Source of the DNA: Bacteroidales bacterium | Lineage (GTDB): Bacteria > Bacteroidota > Bacteroidia > Bacteroidales > UBA4181 | Reading direction: 5' to 3' | DNA: 31,449 bases | Assembly: GCA_031264715.1 (NCBI GenBank) | Contig: JAISDP010000276.1 | Span: forward strand, 1-31,449 | Shown: positions 24,615 to 31,449 of the stretch, piece after piece | Numbering within the stretch: position 1 is the first letter of the stretch | How the letters are laid out: each line of letters begins with the position of its first letter | Translations under genes and position numbers: made by a program | The notes under the pieces: model-generated | What the model was told of the DNA's origin: nothing | Seen by the model: only the letters and a program-made list of their open reading frames with translations | Database searches by the model: none

Positions 24615-26732
24615 ATGAAAATATTTTTAACAACCCTTGCGGTCTGTGTCGGGCTGATGATCGCTGTACAGCCGGCGTACGGCCAGTTAACGCCAAAGTT
24701 CAAACAGAGCAGCTACGTCAACGAATCGGCGACGCTCCGTAACAAACACATCACGTTCAACTTCTTCAAACGTATCAAAGGTTGGGGATGGGGCGAGATA
24801 GAAACGCCCGGCGGCAAGCTGATGGCCGTTTTGGATCATTTGGGCGAAATAATGATCCTCGACCAGGATATCCCCATGCGGTTCGAAGCCGCAGAAGTAA
24901 AGCGCGTACAGGACGCATCCGGCGAAAGCCTTGTGTTCGATGTAAAGTCGGTAGTAGTGAGGGATATGCTCAAAGGCACGTCGTTCGACAACTGGATGTA
25001 TTATCCTTACGCTGAACCGGCCATTACAGGCGTAGTGACCATCACGCTCGAATCCGGTTCACCGGTGGCACACCTCAAATACGACCTCACGGCTACCGGC
25101 AATTACACTGTCCGCTACTTGCGCGGCCCCTGGCTGAAAGTCGGTGAGTCTTCGTTCGGGACGGAAAAAGACGACGCCATCCTGCCCGGTGTCGATTGGG
25201 CGATCAACGAAGAATGGACAAGCGGGTCGGATTTTTTTAAAGACCCGTGGGCATTGCGTGTGGTTCCTCATCCCAACAAGGTCTCCATCCCGTTGATGGC
25301 CGTCAGTCATAAGGGCGACGGTATCGGGTTGGCATGGGATCCCGGCAAGGTAGTGTCACGCTGGTTCAACTACCGTTCGCAATACGCCCAGCCGGTGTTT
25401 GCTTCGCCCAATTTTGTCGACCGGATGAACAACCAGTTGATGGGCCTGATGATTCCCGATGGTACCGTCGAAAGCCACGAAAATGAGGTCAATTCGAAGG
25501 CGCCGTTTGAGCTCCGGATCGGGCAGAAGATAGAATTCGAAGCCGAACTGTGGCTTAGCAAAGGTAACAGCGTAGATGTGGTGGCCGACTGGACGAAACG
25601 CCACGGGCTGCCCGAGCCTTCCGCGCCGAAGTGGGAATATCGCAAGGCGCTCGACCTGATGGCACAAGCATACAACACCAACCTCTGGCACGAGGGACGT
25701 GGCTTCGGCGTTGTACAACGTTCCATCGAGGAAGCCGGCCCGCATGTTCCCGGGTTCCTGGCTCGGTATATGAATGAAAATAAAAAATCGCAGGTTGTAA
25801 AGGAATTACAGGCGAAAATTGAATCAGTGAAGCCCAAAGATACGAGTAAGAAGGAAACATCCGAAGAAACCCGTAACCGTTTGGTAAAACAGGGCGACGG
25901 GATTCTTGCCATACAACGCGCCGACGGTTCATTTGCTTTCGAACCCGACGGACGCCACTACCGCAAGGACGATTTCAAGGTGGCCACATCATTTGTGGAG
26001 CCGATGGGCCTCGACGGAGCCACAGCGCTGGATATTACCATCCTGCCGGCCATGTCGTTGCTGAATATCGGAAAGCAAACTGGCGAACAACGTTTCTTAG
26101 ATGCTGGGCGCAAAGCGATTGACTTTTGCATGCCGATGCAACGCCCCGAAGGTGGCGATTTTTGGGAAACACCGCTCCATGCAGCCAACCTGTTTGCAGC
26201 TGGGCACGCTGCTATAGCCAACTACAAAGCTTTTCAACAGTTTGGCGATCCCAAATACAAAGCCAAAGCCGTTTACTGGATGCGTACCATCCTGCCCTTC
26301 ACCCATCTGTGGGAACCCGCCAAGCTGCCGATGCTCTACAACACCAAGCCGGTACTCAGTTCCAGCGACTGGTATTTCGCCAACTGGGTACGCGACCATG
26401 TGCAATGGGAGGTATTGGCTGTATTTGTCCAGTCCGTGAGCGAAGGTATCCGTTGGGAAGAAGTGGACCCCGAAATCGACTGGCTGAAATTCCATCGTGG
26501 CATCACCAATGCTGCCATCCGGTGGATGAACGTACATACCGACAACAATTGGCGGCCGCACAATATCCCTGATACGTACGAGCGTTACACACAAGGTGCA
26601 TTCGATTATTGTTTCCCTGATACGCATAACTCGGTGACCGGTAATTACGGGGGTATGTTTATCTCGCCTTCCGCAATTGCCGATAATATCTATTATTTGC
26701 TCGATCGCGAGGCCGAAGCAAAGAAGAAGTAA
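24615..26732 (+). CDS. Secreted protein of unknown family: N-terminal beta-sandwich plus probable alpha/alpha-toroid
   Basis: The 705-residue product has a signal peptide ending AYG|Q (23/24). Residues about 30-330 look like an all-beta region: ITFNFFKRIKGWGWGEIETP, VTITLESGSPVAHLKYDL, FELRIGQKIEFEAELWLSKG. A charged lysine-rich linker lies at about 405-425. The C-terminal part has helical repeats of the kind that build alpha/alpha-barrels: GDGILAIQRADGSF, SLLNIGKQTGEQRFLDAGRK, AAGHAAIANYKAFQQFGD, WYFANWVRDHVQWEVLAVF. It also has an aromatic- and Asp-rich tail (NIPDTYERYTQGAFDYCFPD). This layout is shared by several glycoside hydrolases and polysaccharide lyases, but I recognise no family signature and cannot assign catalytic residues. 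The setting, between a GH78-like protein and GH78, makes an enzyme on the same glycan the simplest guess. Confidence 0.7.
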   Translation: MKIFLTTLAVCVGLMIAVQPAYGQLTPKFKQSSYVNESATLRNKHITFNFFKRIKGWGWGEIETPGGKLMAVLDHLGEIMILDQDIPMRFEAAEVKRVQDASGESLVFDVKSVVVRDMLKGTSFDNWMYYPYAEPAITGVVTITLESGSPVAHLKYDLTATGNYTVRYLRGPWLKVGESSFGTEKDDAILPGVDWAINEEWTSGSDFFKDPWALRVVPHPNKVSIPLMAVSHKGDGIGLAWDPGKVVSRWFNYRSQYAQPVFASPNFVDRMNNQLMGLMIPDGTVESHENEVNSKAPFELRIGQKIEFEAELWLSKGNSVDVVADWTKRHGLPEPSAPKWEYRKALDLMAQAYNTNLWHEGRGFGVVQRSIEEAGPHVPGFLARYMNENKKSQVVKELQAKIESVKPKDTSKKETSEETRNRLVKQGDGILAIQRADGSFAFEPDGRHYRKDDFKVATSFVEPMGLDGATALDITILPAMSLLNIGKQTGEQRFLDAGRKAIDFCMPMQRPEGGDFWETPLHAANLFAAGHAAIANYKAFQQFGDPKYKAKAVYWMRTILPFTHLWEPAKLPMLYNTKPVLSSSDWYFANWVRDHVQWEVLAVFVQSVSEGIRWEEVDPEIDWLKFHRGITNAAIRWMNVHTDNNWRPHNIPDTYERYTQGAFDYCFPDTHNSVTGNYGGMFISPSAIADNIYYLLDREAEAKKK

Positions 26733-26828
26733 TTTATATGATCGCTAATGTCGAGATTCTTGTAGAATAGATATTGTAAACTATGGTGATACAGCTAAAA
26801 AAGGTGTAATCTTCATCAAAATAAAACC

Positions 26829-28298
26829 ATGACTCACAAAAATTTAAAAAATTCAGTTAAAATAATCCTGGCTGTATGCTGTGTAGCTTCGTGCCGCGAA
26901 GATCCGAAGGAGGAGCCTGCGACGCCAAGAGCATTCAATAAAATTGAAGCCAGTTTGCCTAAAATAACGTATTTACTCGGAGAAACACCAAATTTTGATG
27001 ATTTGACGGTTAAAGAAGTATTTACCGACGGATATAAAAAAATAAATACGACATACCAACTTCAATGGAATGGCGATAAATTCAAGGCCGGAACAAGCGT
27101 AGCCACCATCACTGCAAGGAATGACACGGCAACAATCGATATTGTTACAGAAAATAAGCTCGTCGACACCGGGTTGCCTGTTGTGTACGTTGAAACAGAA
27201 GGCAGACAAACCATTGATTCAAAAGATACCTATGTGAATGCAAGGATGACCATCAGGGACAAGGGTAATATTATGAGCGAAAACGCTCTGCGGATACGCG
27301 GCAGGGGTAATGCAACATGGAGTTATCCGAAAAAGCCTTATAAGGTCAAGTTGGATAGCAAAACGAGTCTCCTGGGTATGGGCGAGGACAAGGATTGGGC
27401 TTTGCTGGCCAATTACTGCGATAAAACATTGATGCGAACGGATATTGCTTTCAAGTTGAGCGAACTTCTCGGTTTTCCATGGACTCCCAAAGCCAGGTTT
27501 GTAGAATTGGTGCTTAATGGCGAATACATGGGCAACTATCAACTTGTTGAAGCCATAAAACAGGATAAAAACCGGGTCAACATTCCAAAAACCGGATTTA
27601 TCATCGAAAGAGACGGTTATTACCTCCAGGAACCGATATGGTTTACCACAAACAGGGGGTATGGATATTCTTTTAAAAATCCTGATACGGACGATTTAAC
27701 AGAGGATCAGATCAATTACATCAAGTATTATATGAATGAATTTGAAGCGGTACTTTCTTCCGCATCGTTTAATGACCCTGAAAACGGCTATGCGAAATAC
27801 ATTCATACCGAAAGCTTTGCCAGGTGGTTTCTGTTCCAGCAAATGATCGCCAATATGGATACGAATCCATACTTTATTAAAGAAGATATGACGAGTGCGT
27901 CAAAGCTTTCGATGGGGCCGGTTTGGGATTTCGAATGGTCGTTGGGGATAGGCTGGTACGAGGGAAGCAGGCCGAGACCGGCAGATTATTATGTTTGGCA
28001 TTCGGAATTTTATTATAACAGGTTGCTCCAGGATGCCGGTTTTACAGCCAAATTGCAGCAAATGTGGGAAACATGCCATAGCCGCGTTACCCAGGATATA
28101 CTTCAACATATAAGTGATGTGCAAAAAGAAATCATGGAATCGCAAAGTTTAAATTTCAAACGGTGGGATATATTGAACACCAGGATAAGTGTCGGTGGTA
28201 TTCCTTTAGGGTCTTTCGAAAAAGAAGTGGAATGCGACCGCCAGTTCTTCATCAACCACATGAATTGGCTTGAAACAGCATTATACAATTTTAATTGA
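26829..28298 (+). CDS. CotH-kinase-family lipoprotein
   Basis: The 489-residue product has the signal MTHKNLKNSVKIILAVCCVASC (lipobox, Cys22). An Ig-like segment follows at about 38-110 (KITYLLGETPNFDDLTV ... GTSVATITARND). The CotH domain fills about 115-440, with IRGRGNATWSYPKKPYKVKL at about 156-175, GEDKDWALLANYCDKTLMR, ARFVELVLNGEYMGNYQLVE, GFIIERDGYY and the metal-site motif GPVWDFEWSLG (Asp367, Glu369). CotH was described in spore-forming Bacillus as an atypical protein kinase that phosphorylates coat proteins. The role of the many Bacteroidota homologues is unclear. The gene is more AT-rich than the glycosidase genes around it and follows the toroid gene by 96 bases. It ends ahead of a 370-base gap with a terminator. 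Confidence 0.88.
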   Translation: MTHKNLKNSVKIILAVCCVASCREDPKEEPATPRAFNKIEASLPKITYLLGETPNFDDLTVKEVFTDGYKKINTTYQLQWNGDKFKAGTSVATITARNDTATIDIVTENKLVDTGLPVVYVETEGRQTIDSKDTYVNARMTIRDKGNIMSENALRIRGRGNATWSYPKKPYKVKLDSKTSLLGMGEDKDWALLANYCDKTLMRTDIAFKLSELLGFPWTPKARFVELVLNGEYMGNYQLVEAIKQDKNRVNIPKTGFIIERDGYYLQEPIWFTTNRGYGYSFKNPDTDDLTEDQINYIKYYMNEFEAVLSSASFNDPENGYAKYIHTESFARWFLFQQMIANMDTNPYFIKEDMTSASKLSMGPVWDFEWSLGIGWYEGSRPRPADYYVWHSEFYYNRLLQDAGFTAKLQQMWETCHSRVTQDILQHISDVQKEIMESQSLNFKRWDILNTRISVGGIPLGSFEKEVECDRQFFINHMNWLETALYNFN

Positions 28299-28515
28299 CA
28301 ATGGTTCGTTAAAAATCAAGTGGCTTCATAAACGCATGAATGGTCTAAATAACAGCAGTTATACACATATTCCACTTCGAAAATACATAAATTTTCTTTT
28401 AAAATAATAGTTTGGCACGGTAATTGTACTACACCTAGCAGAAGATTAATAAAACATAAAATAGTTTCATAGTAGCAGTAGTTTTTTCTCATAAGTTAAT
28501 AGTTGTAAATAAGGA

Positions 28516-28546
28516 AAGAGCCGTTCGGGAGAACCGCTCTTTTTTC
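28516..28546 (+). terminator. Rho-independent terminator before the GH78 unit
   Basis: AAGAGC at 28516-28521 and GTTC at 28523-28526 pair with GAAC at 28531-28534 and GCTCTT at 28536-28541, with a single C-C mismatch and loop GGGA. A T-run continues to 28545. It would end transcripts coming from the CotH gene and isolate the GH78 transcription unit. Confidence 0.8.
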
Positions 28547-28573
28547 ATTTTTGATTTGGGTGTAGATATATCA

Positions 28574-28630
28574 ACGCAATCGGTTGCGTAACTTTTCACA
28601 TGATGGAAATGCTTTTTGATTGATATTTTG
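28574..28630 (+). promoter_or_regulatory. LacI/PurR-type operator plus promoter-like segment, copy 2
   Basis: ACGCAATCGGTTGCGT at 28574-28589 is identical to the palindrome at 218-233. It is followed by AACTTTT, a short variable spacer, GGAAATG, and TTTTTGATTGATATTTTG at 28613-28630, again as in copy 1. TATTTTG at 28624-28630 would make a reasonable -7 box for transcription starting roughly 30 bases before the ATG at 28669. The conservation extends beyond the palindrome, so this looks like a functional promoter module and not a chance palindrome. Confidence 0.65.
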
Positions 28631-28668
28631 GCTTCTTTTACAGTGACAAACTCGCTAGATCTTAAATC

Positions 28669-31434
28669 ATGTTCAAATTGACCCATACCATATTAATCAT
28701 CCATATATTATTTTTGTTTTATCTGCCTGTTTCTGCCCAGGTACATCCTGTCGGCCTTACTTGCGAATATTTGGAAAACCCGCTGGGTATCGACATTACT
28801 GCGCCTGTGTTGGGTTGGAAGTTACAATCGAACGAACGCGGGCAATTGCAGACTGCTTACGAAATCATGGTCGCTACGTCCGAAGACGGTTTGGAACAAG
28901 GCAAAAACCTGGTTTGGAAAAGCGGAAAGAAAACTTCCGCGCAAAGCAACAACATAGCCTATGCCGGTCAAAAACTGCAACCGTTTACCCGCTATTACTG
29001 GAAGGTACGCGTGTACGACCGCGACGGTAAACCTTCGGTATGGAGCGTTGCGTCCCGGTGGGAAACAGCCATGCTGACGCCTGCCGACTGGAAAGCGCAA
29101 TGGATTGGCGACGGAAGCCAATCGCCCATTAACGAAGCTGACTTTTACAGGGACGAACCCGCGCCGATGTTTCGTAAAACCTTTACCGTGAAAAAGCAGG
29201 TAGTTTCGGCGCGTCTTTACATCACGGGGCTGGGCTATTACGAAGCGTACATCAACGGCGACCGCGTGGGGAACAGCGTACTTGACCCGGGTTGGACGAA
29301 CTTCGGGAAACAGGCGCTGTACAGTGTCTATGACATTACCGGGATGATCCGCCGGGGCGACAATGCCATCGGGGCCATCCTCGGCAACGGATTCTATAAC
29401 CCGCTCCCGATGAGGATATTCAAGCCTTTGCGCGAATATCTTTACATTGGCCGTCCATGCCTCAAAGCACAGTTACGGGTAACCTATACCGGCGGATCAA
29501 TGGAAACCATCACCACCGACAATACTTGGAAAACCGCTCCCAGCGCTATCATGCGCAACAACGTATACTTAGGCGAGCGCTACGACGCCCGGATGGAAAC
29601 GCCGGGATGGAACCTGCCCGAGTTCAAGGACAACCATTGGAAACAGGCTTCGTTAGCCGTCGCTCCTTCCGGGGAGCTTACGGCACAGATGCAGCCGCCC
29701 ATTCGCATCACCAAAACATTTCGACCCGTGCGCATGACCGAAAGCCGGCCCGGAGTGTTTGTATTCGACATGGGGCAAAACTTTGCCGGCGTGGTGCGTA
29801 TCAGGGTACAGGGTCCGAGAGGCGCCAAAATCACCATCCGCTACGGCGAGGACGTATATTCGGACGGTAGCCTGAATGTGATGACGTCCGTGGCCGGGCA
29901 ACAGAAACGCGTCTGGGATGCCGACCGCGAAGCGTCCGGTCAGCCGCAAACCGCCTGGCAGGAAGATAGCTATACCTTGCGGGGCGAAGGCGAAGAAACA
30001 TGGTCGCCGCGCTTTACTTTCCACGGCTTCCGTTACGTGGAGGTTACCGGTTGGCCGGGACGCCCCTCCGTTGACCATATTGAAGGACTGCGCATGAATG
30101 CCGACCTGCTTCGTACCGGACAGTTCGAATGTTCCAACCCGATGTTCAACCAGTTGAACGCAGCCATCGATCATACTTTCCTGAGCAACGTGTTCAGCGT
30201 GCAATCCGACTGTCCCGCCCGCGAGAAGTTCGGTTATGGCGGCGACATCGTAGGCGTGGCGCGTACTTTCGGCTGGTTTTACGACATGGAGAACTTCTAC
30301 CGGAAGGTGATCCGCGACTTTGCCGGCGATCAGCGTCCCCTTGGCGGGATGACCGAAACAGCGCCCTACAACGGCATTGCAGACCAGGGTCTTGGCGACG
30401 GTTCGGGCCCCATTGGCTGGCAGTTGGCATTTGCCTTCCTGCAAAAGCAGTTGTACGAATATTATGGCGACACGCGCACCATCGAAACATACTATTCTGC
30501 TTTGCGCAAACAGGTGGAGTTTCTGCGCGCCAATGCCCAGGGCCATATAATCGATCGATGCATCAACGACCACGAAAGTCTTGAAGAGCGTATCCCGGCG
30601 CTGTTCGCCACCGCACATTATTACCATCACGTGATCCTGCTGGCCGAATTTGCAACGCTTACCGGACGCGCCGCCGATGCCCAAACGTACAGCCGGTTGG
30701 CAGCAGACATCAAAGCGGCATTTATGGCGAAGTTCGTAAAATCCGGCGAAGTAGGAAACCATACCCAGGCTGCCCAGGCATTTGGCCTGTATTACAATTT
30801 GCTGCCCGATGCCGACAGGAATGTGGCTTTCAACGTTCTGCTCCGGGAAATCGCGCTGCGCGAAGGCCATATCGCCGCCGGGATATTCGGCGTCCCTTTG
30901 ATACTGGAAACGCTCACAAAAAACGACCGCAACGACATTGCTTACGAAATGGTCGACAAAAAGACCTTCCCCGGATGGGGACATATGCTGCAATCGGGCG
31001 CCACCACCGTTTGGGAAACCTGGAAATACTCGGATAATGTATACTCGCAGAATCATCCCATGTTCGGCAGCGTGGGCGAATGGTTCTACCAGGCGTTGCT
31101 CGGCATCAACCCCGCTGCTCCCGGCTTCAAGCGTGTCGTCATCAAACCGCAGCCCGCCGGCGACCTCACTTGGGCGCGGGGCAGCTTCGAATCCATACAG
31201 GGAACAATCGGCTCGTCATGGAAAATCGATGACGGGCGGTTCCTGTTCGATGTTGCTGTCCCGGTCAATACCGTTGCCGAAATATGGGTTCCGTCCAATG
31301 GCGCGTCGGCTGTCACCGAAAGCGGTAAGCCGGCGAAAGATGCCAAAGGCCTGAAATTGATCCGTCATGAAAAAGATTATGCTATCTTTGAAGCCGGATC
31401 CGGAAAATATCAATTCGTATCGGAAATTCGTTGA
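28669..31434 (+). CDS. GH78 alpha-L-rhamnosidase, canonical catalytic residues
   Basis: Family GH78 enzymes release terminal alpha-L-rhamnose by an inverting mechanism. The 921-residue product has a signal peptide ending PVSA|QVHP (residue 23). It shows the complete domain order: a fibronectin-like N-terminal domain (CEYLENPLGIDITAPVLGWK, ending SRWETAM), the rhamnosidase N-domain (AQWIGDGS ... ARLYITGLGYYEAYINGDRVG), the concanavalin-like domain (FVFDMGQNFAGVVRIRV), the alpha/alpha-six-barrel and a C-terminal beta-sandwich (GFKRVVIKPQP). The catalytic motif DCPAREKFGYGGD has Asp514, Glu519 and Asp526. The general base is Glu783 in SGATTVWETW. All match the pattern described for Bacillus RhaB. 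No lipobox is present, so it is probably periplasmic. It stands as its own unit behind a terminator and a LacI-type operator, and its stop is 15 bases from the window end. Confidence 0.95.
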   Translation: MFKLTHTILIIHILFLFYLPVSAQVHPVGLTCEYLENPLGIDITAPVLGWKLQSNERGQLQTAYEIMVATSEDGLEQGKNLVWKSGKKTSAQSNNIAYAGQKLQPFTRYYWKVRVYDRDGKPSVWSVASRWETAMLTPADWKAQWIGDGSQSPINEADFYRDEPAPMFRKTFTVKKQVVSARLYITGLGYYEAYINGDRVGNSVLDPGWTNFGKQALYSVYDITGMIRRGDNAIGAILGNGFYNPLPMRIFKPLREYLYIGRPCLKAQLRVTYTGGSMETITTDNTWKTAPSAIMRNNVYLGERYDARMETPGWNLPEFKDNHWKQASLAVAPSGELTAQMQPPIRITKTFRPVRMTESRPGVFVFDMGQNFAGVVRIRVQGPRGAKITIRYGEDVYSDGSLNVMTSVAGQQKRVWDADREASGQPQTAWQEDSYTLRGEGEETWSPRFTFHGFRYVEVTGWPGRPSVDHIEGLRMNADLLRTGQFECSNPMFNQLNAAIDHTFLSNVFSVQSDCPAREKFGYGGDIVGVARTFGWFYDMENFYRKVIRDFAGDQRPLGGMTETAPYNGIADQGLGDGSGPIGWQLAFAFLQKQLYEYYGDTRTIETYYSALRKQVEFLRANAQGHIIDRCINDHESLEERIPALFATAHYYHHVILLAEFATLTGRAADAQTYSRLAADIKAAFMAKFVKSGEVGNHTQAAQAFGLYYNLLPDADRNVAFNVLLREIALREGHIAAGIFGVPLILETLTKNDRNDIAYEMVDKKTFPGWGHMLQSGATTVWETWKYSDNVYSQNHPMFGSVGEWFYQALLGINPAAPGFKRVVIKPQPAGDLTWARGSFESIQGTIGSSWKIDDGRFLFDVAVPVNTVAEIWVPSNGASAVTESGKPAKDAKGLKLIRHEKDYAIFEAGSGKYQFVSEIR

Positions 31435-31449
31435 AAAACAGACAATATC

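Larger units (their letters stand above)
28299..28668. other. AT-rich intergenic region with terminator and operator copy 2
   Basis: No credible gene is seen. The first 215 bases are AT-rich without recognisable structure. A terminator follows at 28516-28546, then the operator/promoter element at 28574-28630, then 38 bases to the GH78 start codon. The arrangement separates the GH78 gene from the CotH gene and gives it its own control. Confidence 0.7.

Overview
The window is about 31 kb of a polysaccharide-utilisation locus (PUL) from a member of the Bacteroidota, most likely order Bacteroidales. Two complete SusC/SusD pairs, many lipoproteins with a lipobox Cys, Bacteroides-type promoter motifs (TTTG ... 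TAnnTTTG) and intergenic palindromic repeats all point there. Genus is not resolvable by eye. All genes but one lie on the + strand. No transcription regulator, sigma factor, tRNA, rRNA, transposase or CRISPR array was seen.

Layout. 1-183 is the 3' end of an upstream gene, probably an outer-membrane beta-barrel. 184-670 is a long leader holding a LacI/PurR-type palindrome, an uninterrupted 67-base GA microsatellite and a terminator-like hairpin. 671-5862 is SusC/SusD pair 1. 5863-6450 is non-coding and full of hairpins and repeats. 6451-15239 is a tightly spaced surface operon: an IPT/NHL lipoprotein, SusC 2, SusD 2, a DUF1735/DUF4361-type lipoprotein and a BIG2 plus CBM6-like lipoprotein. 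15240-15920 is a second repeat-rich gap ending in a good promoter candidate. 15921-23165 carries a GH106 alpha-L-rhamnosidase lipoprotein, a GH71/GH99-like protein with a CBM9-like C-terminus, and a divergent GH78-like protein. 23294-24397 (minus strand) is an AT-rich orphan lipoprotein. 24615-26732 is a large secreted protein with a probable alpha/alpha-toroid, of no family I recognise. 26829-28298 is a CotH-kinase-family lipoprotein. 28669-31434 is a canonical GH78 alpha-L-rhamnosidase preceded by a second copy of the operator element found at 218.

How it may work together (inference). SusD proteins and accessory lipoproteins capture a rhamnose-bearing glycan at the cell surface and the SusC transporters import it. 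GH106, GH78 and the GH78-like protein remove alpha-linked rhamnose. The GH99-like protein and the unknown toroid protein would attack the remaining backbone or other branches. No pectate or rhamnogalacturonan lyase, GH28 or GH105 is in the window, so a pectic substrate is possible but not shown. The most interesting points are the duplicated operator/promoter element tying pair 1 to the distal GH78 gene, the GA tract in the susC leader, the unrecognised toroid protein, the GH78-like protein whose expected acid Glu is Asp, and the CotH-family protein inside a glycan locus.
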